Shown here: in pieces, positions 55,859 through 64,000 of the stretch | Layout of the letters: every line of letters starts with the position of its first letter | Numbering within the stretch: the stretch's first letter is position 1 | NCBI RefSeq assembly: GCF_000024725.1 | Contig: NC_013960.1 | Span: forward strand, 2,776,001-2,840,000 | DNA length: 64,000 nt | Origin: Nitrosococcus halophilus Nc 4 | Lineage (GTDB): Bacteria; Pseudomonadota; Gammaproteobacteria; Nitrosococcales; Nitrosococcaceae | Reading direction: 5' to 3' | Notes under the pieces: model-generated | Seen by the model: the letters and a program-made list of their open reading frames with translations, nothing else | The model's database searches: none | What the model was told of the DNA's origin: nothing | Position numbers and translations under genes: made by a program

Positions 55859-58494
55859 GTGATGTAACCGTACGACAACTTGCCCATGTAGTCGGCACCC
55901 CTGTCGGCCGCTTGCTTGAGCAGCTACGTGAAGCGGGTATTGGTGTTGACTGCGAGGATGCGGCGATCACAGAGGCGCAAAAATTGCAGTTGCTAAGGTA
56001 TTTGAGACATAGTCACGGTGCCAGTGTGGATGCTGCAACACCTAAAAAGATTACCTTAAAGCGCCGGAGTCATAGTGAGATTCAGGTTAATGCCGGTGGT
56101 GGCCGCTCCAAGACAGTTAATGTTGAGGTACGTAAAAAGCGCACTTATATTAAGCGCAGCGTGATATTGGAGCAGGAGCAAAAGCGTCTAGCTGAGGTTC
56201 AGGCGGAGCGTCGTCGACAAGAAGAGGAGCAGGCGCTTCAAGAGCAAGCATCCCTTCGTGCTCAGCAAGAACGAGAAGCACGGCTTATCGCTGAAGAAGA
56301 AGCCAAGCGCCATGCGGAGGAAGAAGCCAAGCGTCGTGCTGAGGAAGAGGCTAAGCGCCATGCGGAGGAAGAGGCCAAGCGCCATGCCGAGGAAGAGGCT
56401 AAGCGTCGCGCTGAGGAAGAAGCCAAGCGCCATGCTGAGGAAGAGGCTAAGCGTCGCGCTGAGGAAGAAGCCAAGCGCCATGCGGAGGAAGAGCGAAAGT
56501 CAAAGCCTACTGTTGAGCCTGAAAAAGCTAGGGCCGAAAAACCCGCTGGACGGAAAGCGAAACCCCGTTCCCGCTCCCGCTCTGGAGATCGGGAACTTGA
56601 GCAAGAGCAGCGGAGAACCAAGTTTGGCCGCAAGGAATTGCACATCACTCCGGGTAAGCCTAGTAAGCGTAAAAAGCTCCGCTCCCAAAAGACGGCGGCA
56701 CCTACACCTAAGCATGGTTTTGAAAAACCCACGGCTCCTATTGTGCGCGAAGTATCGATACCCGAGACCATTACCGTTGCCGAGTTAGCCCAAAAGATGT
56801 CTGTGAAGGCAGCCGAGGTCATTAAGGTCCTCATGAAACTGGGTATTATGGCGACGATTAATCAAGCCTTGGATCAGGATACAGCCACGATTGTCGTGGA
56901 GGAGATGGGGCATAAACCTAAACTCTTGCAAGAAAATGCGCTTGAATTAGAGTTGACCCAAGCTGAACAGGAAGTCAGTAAGCAAGTGTCACGGGCCGCT
57001 GTGGTTACGATTATGGGCCATGTGGATCACGGTAAAACTTCGCTACTCGACTATATCCGGCGAGCCAAGGTTGCCTCGGGTGAAGCAGGGGGGATTACCC
57101 AGCATATTGGTGCTTATAAGGTCCATTCGGATAAAGGTGAAATTACTTTTATCGATACTCCAGGTCACGCGGCTTTTACTGCCATGCGCGCCCGTGGAGC
57201 TAAAGTGACCGATGTGGTGATTCTAGTGGTTGCTGCGGACGATGGCGTTATGCCACAGACCGTAGAAGCGATTCAACATGCGGGTGCAGCAGGAGCGCCG
57301 TTGGTGGTAGCGGTCAATAAGATCGATCGCCCTGATGCTGATCCCGATCGAGTTAAACAAGAGCTGACTAATCACGATGTGATCCCTGAGGAATGGGGAG
57401 GGGAAACTCAGTTCGTCAATGTTTCCGCTAAGACAGGGGAAGGGATTGATGAACTGATTGAGGCCATTTTGCTTCAGGCGGAAATCATGGAACTGAAGGC
57501 CTCCCCTGAGGGAGCCGCCCGCGGGGTTGTGATCGAATCCCGGTTGGATAAAGGGCGGGGTCCGGTAGCTACCATTTTGGTACAAAGCGGTACCCTGTAT
57601 AAGGGGGATATCCTTCTTAGCGGAGTAGAGACGGGCCGAGTTCGTGCCATGCTTACTGAAACGGGTCAGGAAATAGCCGAGGCAGGACCTTCGACGCCGG
57701 TAGAAATCCTCGGTTTGTCAGGAACACCCAACGCCGGTGATGAAGCAATAGTCGTGTCGGATGAGCGTAAAGCCCGGGAGATTGCAGGGCTTCGCCAAGC
57801 TAAAGAGCGTGAAGCTAAGCTAGCGCGACAGCAGTCGGCTAAGCTAGAGAATATGTTCAGTGAAATGGAAGAGGGCGAGGTTAGAACTCTTAATCTGGTG
57901 ATTAAAGCTGATGTGCAAGGATCGGCTGAGGCCCTTTCTGAATCTCTGATTAAGCTGTCTACTGACAAGGCAAAAGTTAAAGTGGTCGCTGCTGGCGTAG
58001 GGGGTATTAACGAGACAGATGTTAATCTGGCAGTCGCCTCTAATGCCATCCTTATCGGCTTTAACGTCCGGGCTGATGCAACAGCTCGTCGTTCAATTGC
58101 GGAGAAAGGGGTTGATCTGCATTATTATAGTGTGATCTATAACGCCATCGATGAAGTCAGAGGGGCTTTAACCGGTATGCTGGAGCCCGAATATCGGGAG
58201 GAAATTATCGGTTTGGCTCGGGTGGATGATGTGTTCCGCTCACCCAAGTTTGGCGCCATTGCAGGTTGTTTGGTGGTTGAAGGTGTGGTGCGTCGCCATA
58301 ATCCTATCCGTGTATTGCGTGATAATGTCGTTATCTTCGAGGGCCAACTAGAATCCTTGCGTCGCTTTAAAGAAGATGTCCAAGAGGTTCGATCGGGCAC
58401 CGAGTGTGGTATTGGCGTCAAGGATTATAGAGATGTCAAAGTGGGTGATCACATTGAGGTCTATGAAAGAATCAAAATAGAGCCTACTTTATAG
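55855..58494 (+). CDS. infB: Translation initiation factor IF-2
   Basis: 879 residues. An N-terminal IF2-N helical domain (about 1-55) is followed by a long charged linker containing an octapeptide array, a second IF2-N domain (about 300-350), and the GTPase core with [24 protein letters not shown] and NKIDRPDAD, then domains II, III and the fMet-tRNA-binding domain IV. It delivers the initiator tRNA, whose gene heads this operon. ATGA overlap with nusA couples translation. Confidence 0.97.
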   Translation: MSDVTVRQLAHVVGTPVGRLLEQLREAGIGVDCEDAAITEAQKLQLLRYLRHSHGASVDAATPKKITLKRRSHSEIQVNAGGGRSKTVNVEVRKKRTYIKRSVILEQEQKRLAEVQAERRRQEEEQALQEQASLRAQQEREARLIAEEEAKRHAEEEAKRRAEEEAKRHAEEEAKRHAEEEAKRRAEEEAKRHAEEEAKRRAEEEAKRHAEEERKSKPTVEPEKARAEKPAGRKAKPRSRSRSGDRELEQEQRRTKFGRKELHITPGKPSKRKKLRSQKTAAPTPKHGFEKPTAPIVREVSIPETITVAELAQKMSVKAAEVIKVLMKLGIMATINQALDQDTATIVVEEMGHKPKLLQENALELELTQAEQEVSKQVSRAAVVTIMGHVDHGKTSLLDYIRRAKVASGEAGGITQHIGAYKVHSDKGEITFIDTPGHAAFTAMRARGAKVTDVVILVVAADDGVMPQTVEAIQHAGAAGAPLVVAVNKIDRPDADPDRVKQELTNHDVIPEEWGGETQFVNVSAKTGEGIDELIEAILLQAEIMELKASPEGAARGVVIESRLDKGRGPVATILVQSGTLYKGDILLSGVETGRVRAMLTETGQEIAEAGPSTPVEILGLSGTPNAGDEAIVVSDERKAREIAGLRQAKEREAKLARQQSAKLENMFSEMEEGEVRTLNLVIKADVQGSAEALSESLIKLSTDKAKVKVVAAGVGGINETDVNLAVASNAILIGFNVRADATARRSIAEKGVDLHYYSVIYNAIDEVRGALTGMLEPEYREEIIGLARVDDVFRSPKFGAIAGCLVVEGVVRRHNPIRVLRDNVVIFEGQLESLRRFKEDVQEVRSGTECGIGVKDYRDVKVGDHIEVYERIKIEPTL
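56290..56505 (+). repeat. 24-bp tandem repeat inside infB (AEEEAKRH/R x9)
   Basis: Nine consecutive 24-bp units each encode A-E-E-E-A-K-R-(H or R), the last unit being altered. Units differ at a few third positions, so the array has aged somewhat. The encoded segment is a highly charged helix in the linker of IF-2. Confidence 0.92.
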
Positions 58495-58503
58495 CGAGTT
58501 GGC

Positions 58504-58887
58504 ATGAGTCAGGAATTTTCTCGTACCCGTCGCATCGGCGAATTGTTGCAACGAGAATTAGCTCAACTGATTCAAGAGGAGTTAAAGGATCCTCGAGTCA
58601 AGTTGGTTACTGTCTCTCATGTGGGGGTGTCGCCAGATCTTAGGCAGGCCAAGGTCTACGTCACTTTCCTCGGGGGAGAAAAAAATATTCAGCAGCAGTT
58701 AGCGGTTCTCAATAAAGCCGCTGGATTTCTCCAACATGGTTTAAGCCAGCGGGTAGAGTTGCGAGCTATACCTCGCCTGCGGTTTGTTTATGATGATTCC
58801 ATTGAGCGCGGTAGGCACCTAAGCGCGCTTATTGATGAAGCGGTTCGAAAACAATCAGGTGGCAGATCAGGAAACTCGAGTGAATAA
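58504..58887 (+). CDS. rbfA: Ribosome-binding factor A
   Basis: 127 residues with SRTRRIGELLQRELAQLIQEELKDPR, VTVSHVGVSPDLRQAKVYVTF and IPRLRFVYDDSIERG, covering the KH-type RbfA fold. It matures the 16S rRNA 5' end and helps in cold adaptation. It begins nine bases after infB. Confidence 0.96.
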   Translation: MSQEFSRTRRIGELLQRELAQLIQEELKDPRVKLVTVSHVGVSPDLRQAKVYVTFLGGEKNIQQQLAVLNKAAGFLQHGLSQRVELRAIPRLRFVYDDSIERGRHLSALIDEAVRKQSGGRSGNSSE

Positions 58888-58923
58888 TGCCCCTAAGTTA
58901 ATGGGCAGGAATATACACTGGAT

Positions 58924-59850
58924 ATGAGGAAGCGACGCCGATTTCAAGGGCAAAATGTCCATGGCCTGTTCCTGCTGGATAAGCCAGTGGGTATTACCTC
59001 CAATAGTGCTTTGCAACGAGTCAAGCGAATCTATCAAGCCCGTAAGGCAGGGCATACCGGTAGCCTAGATCCCCTTGCAAGTGGGTTATTGCCGATTTGT
59101 TTGGGGGAAGCGACGAAGCTATCGGGATTTTTACTAGAAGCTGATAAACGTTATCAGGTGACATGTCGCCTAGGGGTAGTAACGACCACCGGGGATGCGG
59201 ACGGTGAGATTATAGAAACTCATCCAGTCAAGGAGCTAGATACGAAAGAGGCGGCAAAAGTTTTAGCCAGTTTTGCTGGTCCCCAGGAGCAGGTGCCTCC
59301 CATGTATTCGGCAATTAAACGCCAGGGTCAGCCACTTTATAAGCTTGCTCGCCAAGGCATTGAGGTAGAGCGTGAACCCCGCCGGATAACTATCCACGCC
59401 ATTGAATTGACAGCATTGGCCAACGAGCAACTCAGTTTTGAGGTTTTTTGTTCTAAGGGGACTTATATCCGCACCTTAGCTGAGGATATTGGCCGAGCAC
59501 TTGGATGCGGTGCCCATGTTACGGCGTTGCGCCGTACCCAAGTGGGTTGTTTCAATGCCCCAGGAATGACCTCCCTGGAGCATCTAGAAATGCTGGCCAA
59601 GACAGATGCTGAGCAGCTCAGCGCACTGTTGCTGCCTCTGGAACAAGTCCTCTCTGATTGGCCTGCGGTAGACTTAATTGCTGATTTGGCTTATTACCTG
59701 CGGCAAGGACAATCAGTACGGGTTCCAAAGGCCCCCCATAAAGGTTGGGTTCGCCTGATAGAGCGCGACAAGGGGTTTTTTGGAGTCGGGCAGATTATGG
59801 AAGATGGTCGTATTGCTCCACGCCGCCTAGTGTTCACCCAGAGCGGCTGA
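58924..59850 (+). CDS. truB: tRNA pseudouridine-55 synthase
   Basis: 308 residues. The catalytic Asp lies in HTGSLDPLASGLLPICLGEATK (about 45), with later YQVTCRLGVVTTTGDADGEI and CSKGTYIRTLAEDIGRALG. A C-terminal PUA-like domain (about 245-305) contacts RNA. It forms the universal pseudouridine in the T-loop of tRNAs. Part of the nusA-infB cluster, 36 bp after rbfA. Confidence 0.96.
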   Translation: MRKRRRFQGQNVHGLFLLDKPVGITSNSALQRVKRIYQARKAGHTGSLDPLASGLLPICLGEATKLSGFLLEADKRYQVTCRLGVVTTTGDADGEIIETHPVKELDTKEAAKVLASFAGPQEQVPPMYSAIKRQGQPLYKLARQGIEVEREPRRITIHAIELTALANEQLSFEVFCSKGTYIRTLAEDIGRALGCGAHVTALRRTQVGCFNAPGMTSLEHLEMLAKTDAEQLSALLLPLEQVLSDWPAVDLIADLAYYLRQGQSVRVPKAPHKGWVRLIERDKGFFGVGQIMEDGRIAPRRLVFTQSG

Positions 59851-59978
59851 TCCCCCATGATCAGAGGCTTATTACAGACGACTTATTATTGTTGGGAGAT
59901 CTCTTTTATTAGTAAAATTTAAAGTTGATTAGCCAAACAGTTGGCATTAGCTAAAAGCCGAAATCGAGGAATGAAAAT

Positions 59979-60248
59979 ATGCCCTTAAGCAGTGAAAAAA
60001 AATCGCAAGTTATTAGGGAGTATCAGTGCTCCGTTAACGATACCGGTTCGCCGGAGGTGCAGGTGGCCTTGTTATCCCAGCGCATCGATCAACTCTCTGG
60101 TCATTTCAAACAGCACACCCATGACCACCACTCACGCCAAGGGTTGTTGCGGGCGGTGGGCCAACGCCGTAAGCTGTTGGACTATCTGAAGAAAAAAGAT
60201 CTAGATCGTTATCGTGAACTGATTAGCAGACTTGGGCTACGTCGCTAG
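59979..60248 (+). CDS. rpsO: 30S ribosomal protein S15
   Basis: 89 residues, the standard length. The pattern [22 protein letters not shown] and [27 protein letters not shown] is diagnostic. It binds the central domain of 16S rRNA. A 128-bp gap from truB contains a CTGATC...GATCAG hairpin near 59846-59863, and in relatives rpsO has its own promoter and an autoregulatory leader. Confidence 0.97.
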   Translation: MPLSSEKKSQVIREYQCSVNDTGSPEVQVALLSQRIDQLSGHFKQHTHDHHSRQGLLRAVGQRRKLLDYLKKKDLDRYRELISRLGLRR

Positions 60249-60374
60249 CTGTCGTAGTTTTCACGCTATCAGAACCGAAATATCGCCGCCGCAGTTGCGC
60301 CACTGCTCTGTAGATGAGGCCACTCGGTGGTTGGCTGTCCCCCTTCCCTAGCTATCCAGTGTAAGGAAATAAAT

Positions 60375-62462
60375 GTGACCCCCATTAGAAAGGTAATCGA
60401 ATACGGTGATCGCTCCTTAGTTCTTGAGACCGGTTGTATTGCGCGGCAGGCCACAGGGGCTGTTGTAGTCCATTATGGTGAAACAGCTGTACTGGTGACG
60501 GCAGTAGGAGTGAAAGAAGCGATCGAGGGTCGTGATTTCTTTCCGCTGACGGTTAATTACCAGGAAAGGACCTATGCTGCCGGCAAAATTCCGGGAGGGT
60601 TTTTTAAGCGTGAGGGAAGGCCTACCGAGAAGGAAACGCTAACTTCTCGACTGATTGACCGCCCGCTGCGGCCCTTATTTCCGAAGGGCTTCACCAATGA
60701 GGTTCAAGTCATTGCGACTGTCATTTCCTCAGATGGTGAGAACGATCCAGACATTCCTTCTCTCATTGGTGCTTCTGCTGCCTTAGCACTCTCTGGAATT
60801 CCCTTTACCACGCCGATTGCAGCAGCTCGAGTGGGGTATATCGATGGTCGATATGTACTCAATCCAACCTTGAGCCAAATGGAAAAATCCGCTCTTGATT
60901 TGGTGGTCGCAGGAACGGAAAAGGCGGTGTTGATGGTCGAGTCGGAGGCTCGAGAGCTGCCCGAGGAAATTATGCTGGGATCCGTCATCTTTGGTCACCA
61001 AGAAATGCAAGCGGTGATCCAGGCCATTCGAGAATTAGCGGAGGAAGCTGGAAAAGCTCCCTGGGATTGGTCGACTCCGGTGGAAGATGAAGACTTGATG
61101 TCAGCTGTCTGGGATTGTGGAGAGGCCCGCTTGCAAGAGGCTTACCAAGTGCGCTCGAAACAAGATCGCCAAGCCTCCTTGGCCGAGGCGCGTAGTTTTA
61201 TCGTCGAGCGCTTGGTGCCGGAAGAAGATCCCCAATGGAGCAAAGAGCAGGTATTGGAGGCCGTCAGTGCCTTAGAAAAGCGTTTAGTGCGGGAGCAAAT
61301 TCTGGCTGGAGGGGAGCGTATCGACGGTCGCGATACCAAGTCAGTCCGGCCTATTAATATTATGACAGGATTGCTACCTCGAGCCCATGGTTCAGCTCTG
61401 TTTACCCGGGGTGAGACCCAGTCTTTAGTGGCGACGACCTTGGGGACTGAACGTGATGCCCAAGTGATTGATGCCATAGAGGGGGAACGTCGCGAGCGTT
61501 TTATGCTGCATTATAATTTCCCTCCCTATTGTGTTGGCGAAACAGGTTTTGTGGGAGCCCCTAAGCGTCGTGAAATCGGCCATGGACGCTTAGCTAAGCG
61601 TAGTTTAAATGCGGTGGTGCCCGATGAAGAAAGTTTTCCTTATGTTATTCGAGTGGTTTCTGAGATTACGGAATCCAATGGTTCTAGTTCCATGGCGACG
61701 GTGTGTGGTACCAGCCTCTCCCTAATGGATGCAGGGGTTCCCATTACTGAGCCAGTTGCAGGCATCGCTATGGGACTTATCAAAGAAAGGGATCAGTTTG
61801 CTGTCTTGAGTGATATTCTCGGCGATGAAGATCATCTAGGGGATATGGATTTTAAGGTGGCCGGTACCGGGAAAGGAGTCACCGCCTTGCAAATGGATAT
61901 CAAAATTGACGGCATTACCGAGGAAATCATGCGCACCGCCTTGTCTCAGGCCCGTGAAGGCCGTCTCCATATTCTTCAGAAAATGAATGAGGTCATCTCT
62001 GCGCCACGTCAGGAGATGTCCGAATATGCTCCGCGCATGATTGTATTCAAAATTAATCCAGAAAAGATCCGTGATGTGATCGGTAAGGGGGGAGCGACTA
62101 TCCGGGCACTTACCGAGGAAACCGGTACCACCATTGACATTACGGACGATGGAACGGTGAAAATTTTCTCCTCTGATAAGGCCGATGGCCAAGAGGCCCG
62201 GCGTCGAGTGGAGGAGATTGTCTCCGATGTGGAAGTAGGCAAGATCTATGAGGGCCGAGTTTCTCGACTGATGGATTTTGGAGCCTTTGTCACTATTCTG
62301 CCTGGCAAAGACGGTTTGCTCCATATTTCCCAGATTTCGGACGAGCGAGTGAAAAACGTGAGCGATAAATTGTCTGAAGGGGACATTATTCGTGTTAAGG
62401 TCTTAGAAGTCGATAAGCAAGGCCGGGTTCGTTTGAGCATCAAAGCAATTGGAAACGAATAG
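60375..62462 (+). CDS. pnp: Polyribonucleotide nucleotidyltransferase
   Basis: 695 residues from the GTG at 60375, chosen because AAGGA lies upstream and the product then begins [14 protein letters not shown] as usual; in-frame TTG 60327 would add 16 odd residues. Two RNase PH domains ([38 protein letters not shown]) are linked by a helical domain, then KH ([17 protein letters not shown]) and S1 ([22 protein letters not shown]). It degrades RNA with phosphate. The 126-bp rpsO-pnp leader is where relatives carry the RNase III autoregulation stem. Confidence 0.97.
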   Translation: MTPIRKVIEYGDRSLVLETGCIARQATGAVVVHYGETAVLVTAVGVKEAIEGRDFFPLTVNYQERTYAAGKIPGGFFKREGRPTEKETLTSRLIDRPLRPLFPKGFTNEVQVIATVISSDGENDPDIPSLIGASAALALSGIPFTTPIAAARVGYIDGRYVLNPTLSQMEKSALDLVVAGTEKAVLMVESEARELPEEIMLGSVIFGHQEMQAVIQAIRELAEEAGKAPWDWSTPVEDEDLMSAVWDCGEARLQEAYQVRSKQDRQASLAEARSFIVERLVPEEDPQWSKEQVLEAVSALEKRLVREQILAGGERIDGRDTKSVRPINIMTGLLPRAHGSALFTRGETQSLVATTLGTERDAQVIDAIEGERRERFMLHYNFPPYCVGETGFVGAPKRREIGHGRLAKRSLNAVVPDEESFPYVIRVVSEITESNGSSSMATVCGTSLSLMDAGVPITEPVAGIAMGLIKERDQFAVLSDILGDEDHLGDMDFKVAGTGKGVTALQMDIKIDGITEEIMRTALSQAREGRLHILQKMNEVISAPRQEMSEYAPRMIVFKINPEKIRDVIGKGGATIRALTEETGTTIDITDDGTVKIFSSDKADGQEARRRVEEIVSDVEVGKIYEGRVSRLMDFGAFVTILPGKDGLLHISQISDERVKNVSDKLSEGDIIRVKVLEVDKQGRVRLSIKAIGNE

Positions 62463-62463
62463 C

Positions 62464-62538
62464 CTTGAGGCGCGCCCTCCTTGGCGCGCCCCCTGTGGGC
62501 ATCCTCCGAATATCCCGATTTGCTTCCGGCAAATCAGT
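62464..62538. repeat. 75-bp hairpin-rich repeat, copy 2
   Basis: Matches 18622-18695. Two GGCGCGCC octamers and GATTTGC-TTCCG-GCAAATC form stems directly after the pnp stop, so it may end or protect the operon transcript. Confidence 0.75.
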
Positions 62539-62594
62539 GAATATACTTCTTTTCCAGTAATGTCTAAGCACCTATGAATAAAATATGGGGATGT

Positions 62595-62699
62595 TTAGGA
62601 GCGAGGGGGTAGTGCTTTGCAAACCCGTTTTTCCTCCCTGAAAAAAGGGTTTGTGGGGACATCCCTGTCCCCTGGCTCCACACCACCCCCTCGCTCTAA
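62595..62699. repeat. 105-bp inverted-repeat element with two internal hairpins
   Basis: Outer arms TTAGGAGCGAGGGGGTAGTG and the near-perfect complement CACCACCCCCTCGCTCTAA enclose two further stems: CAAACCC...GGGTTTG (62619-62653) and GGGGACA-TCCC-TGTCCCC (62655-62672). It lies between pnp and glgP and encodes no convincing protein. Confidence 0.75.
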
Positions 62700-62843
62700 T
62701 ACCTCAAAGCTTTTGTCGAGGAACTTATATTGCGGGTTGGTGGCCAAACTCTTTAGTTGTTGGATGCCTGGTTTTTAGACAACAGAAAGGGGAGCGGCTG
62801 CCGGAGTTAATTTTCTCTTTTAGTATCATGAGGGCAATACGCC

Positions 62844-64000
62844 ATGCCAACTCGGTACGTATGCAACATAATACCCCCATCCAAGCTTACAGAATTACCC
62901 CCACTCAGCATGGATAGGGAAGGTTTAGCCAATGATTACAAGGGCTATTTTGGCCGCTTTCTGGGACGTGACGAAAGCTGCGTATCGAAACACTACCTGT
63001 ATTTTGCTCTAGCGCTCACAATCCGCGACCGATTGATGGAGCGCTGGAAAAGCACTAATCGTGCCTATGATGAGAGCAACTGTTCCCGCACCTACTATCT
63101 TTCCATGGAGTACCTGTTAGGGCGTTGCTTAGGTAATGCCATGCTTAATTTAGGTCTTGAGGATGAGATGAATGGGGCCTTGGAAAAGTATGGCCTAAAT
63201 TTAGAGGAATTGGCAGAGTTAGAGCATGATGCTGGCCTCGGCAATGGGGGGTTGGGACGCCTGGCGGCTTGCTTCTTGGATAGCTGTGCTACTTTGCAGC
63301 TTCCCGTCATAGGCTATGGTTTGCGCTATGAGTACGGGATGTTCCGTCAGGAATTTAACAATGGCTATCAAGTAGAAGAACCCGACCATTGGCTCCGGGA
63401 TGGCAACCCCTGGGAATTAGAAAGACCGGAATACACCCAAAGAATCAAATTTGGTGGGCGCACTGAACACGTGGATGACGGCCATGGAGGCTGGCGTGTG
63501 CGTTGGGTTGACAGCCATGATGTTCTGGCTGTGCCCTATGATATTCCTATTCCAGGTTATCACAATGGCACGGTCAATACTTTGCGGTTGTGGAAAGCTG
63601 AAGCTACGGATGTGTTTGATCTAGGCGAATTCAACGCGGGGAGATATCCAGAATCTGTCGCGGCAAAGAATGCTGCCGAAAATATCACCATGGTGCTTTA
63701 TCCTAACGATGCGATGGAACTGGGTAAGGAAACACGCCTGCGCCAGCAATATTTCCTGACTTCAGCAAGTCTGCAAGATATTCTTCGCGATTGGGTGCGG
63801 CGTTATGGCGAGGATTTTAGCCAGTTTGCCGAGAAAAATCGTTTTCAACTTAACGATACCCATCCTACTAGCGTGGTGCCGGAGTTGATGCGCTTGCTGA
63901 TGGATGAGCATGGATTAGGCTGGGACAAGGCTTGGGAAATTACCAGTCACACCGTGGCCTATACTAATCATACCCTATTGCCGGAAGCTTTGGAGAAATG
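62844..64000 (+). CDS. glgP: Glycogen/starch phosphorylase, N-terminal part
   Basis: The frame runs off the right edge after 385 residues. ATG 62844 has GAGGG nine bases upstream and gives the LPPLSMDREGL stretch often found at the start of this family; ATG 62910 is the alternative. Diagnostic blocks include YYLSMEYLLGRCLGNAMLNLG, HDAGLGNGGLGRLAACFLDS, GYGLRYEYGMFRQ and QLNDTHPTSVVPELMRLL. The enzyme releases glucose-1-phosphate from glycogen with a PLP cofactor, whose lysine would lie beyond the window. Confidence 0.93.
   Translation, partial: MPTRYVCNIIPPSKLTELPPLSMDREGLANDYKGYFGRFLGRDESCVSKHYLYFALALTIRDRLMERWKSTNRAYDESNCSRTYYLSMEYLLGRCLGNAMLNLGLEDEMNGALEKYGLNLEELAELEHDAGLGNGGLGRLAACFLDSCATLQLPVIGYGLRYEYGMFRQEFNNGYQVEEPDHWLRDGNPWELERPEYTQRIKFGGRTEHVDDGHGGWRVRWVDSHDVLAVPYDIPIPGYHNGTVNTLRLWKAEATDVFDLGEFNAGRYPESVAAKNAAENITMVLYPNDAMELGKETRLRQQYFLTSASLQDILRDWVRRYGEDFSQFAEKNRFQLNDTHPTSVVPELMRLLMDEHGLGWDKAWEITSHTVAYTNHTLLPEALEK

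Noticed and set aside
56290-56505. CRISPR-like periodic repeat
   Set aside because: The 24-bp period has no spacers and is in frame within infB. No CRISPR array or cas gene is seen in the window.
56262-56834. Ser/Arg/Ala-repeat protein on the minus strand of infB
   Set aside because: It is the complement of the octapeptide array in IF-2; repetitive DNA stays open in several frames.
62651-62917. Possible 88-residue protein before glgP
   Set aside because: It begins within the 105-bp hairpin element, overlaps the preferred glgP start and has no recognisable sequence.

Overview
The window reads as the chromosome of a chemolithoautotrophic gammaproteobacterium of the Chromatiales, most likely Nitrosococcus or a close relative. 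This is inferred from gene content, not from a database search. The pointers are the metY-rimP-nusA-infB-rbfA-truB-rpsO-pnp order, metG-rnfABCDGE-nth, a glycolate salvage set (glcD, glycerate kinase, serine-glyoxylate aminotransferase) expected in a RuBisCO-using cell, PEP-CTERM sorting, and many decaying insertion sequences.

Region 1-7.2 kb: the end of a cation-exchanger-like membrane protein, a PutP-type symporter, and an efflux operon (membrane-fusion protein, double-ATPase ABC protein, two ABC-2 permeases) in which a 160-bp mobile repeat lies between the ATPase and permease genes. Region 7.3-9.1 kb is debris: a PEP-CTERM gene tail and an HlyD-type secretion protein without its N terminus, flanking an IS1 fragment. 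fabB and an hvfBC pair follow.

Region 12.2-27.4 kb is an accessory, strongly eroded zone. It holds remnants of Fic, AbrB-like, Doc, tyrosine recombinase, sulfotransferase and secreted pyruvoyl-decarboxylase genes, an intact-looking mazEF pair, a CruF-like carotenoid gene and a CrtX-like glycosyltransferase, an M28 peptidase, an HTH/coiled-coil protein, a solitary tnpB, and an amidohydrolase gene split by an IS10-like element. Three copies of a 90-bp MITE (TACCAATTT ends, TNA duplications) each sit in or directly before a gene. One separates a good Shine-Dalgarno from the ATG of a small gene resembling a RiPP precursor.

Region 27.4-37.5 kb is core: DUF1841, nth, the complete Rnf complex (ion-coupled ferredoxin/NADH electron transfer), metG, the Fe-S carrier mrp and a DsrE-like protein. 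An IS200/IS605 element (tnpA+tnpB) follows. Region 39.3-44.6 kb holds a lipoprotein, an AsmA-like protein, a GCS2-CBS fusion, a DUF1499 lipoprotein and a 5'-nucleotidase, with a 280-bp dispersed repeat and a TnpB remnant between the last two.

Region 44.6-53.2 kb joins photorespiratory salvage (glcD, glyK, sgaA), a chorismatase of the FkbO/Hyg5/XanB2 type, and lysine/peptidoglycan precursor synthesis (dapE, dapD, dapC). Region 53.3-62.5 kb is the translation/RNA operon, headed by initiator tRNA and two intrinsic terminators before rimP. The window ends in glycogen phosphorylase. The most unusual content is the set of five dispersed repeat types (90, about 160, about 75, about 280 and 105 bp) and the exact ways in which they interrupt genes.
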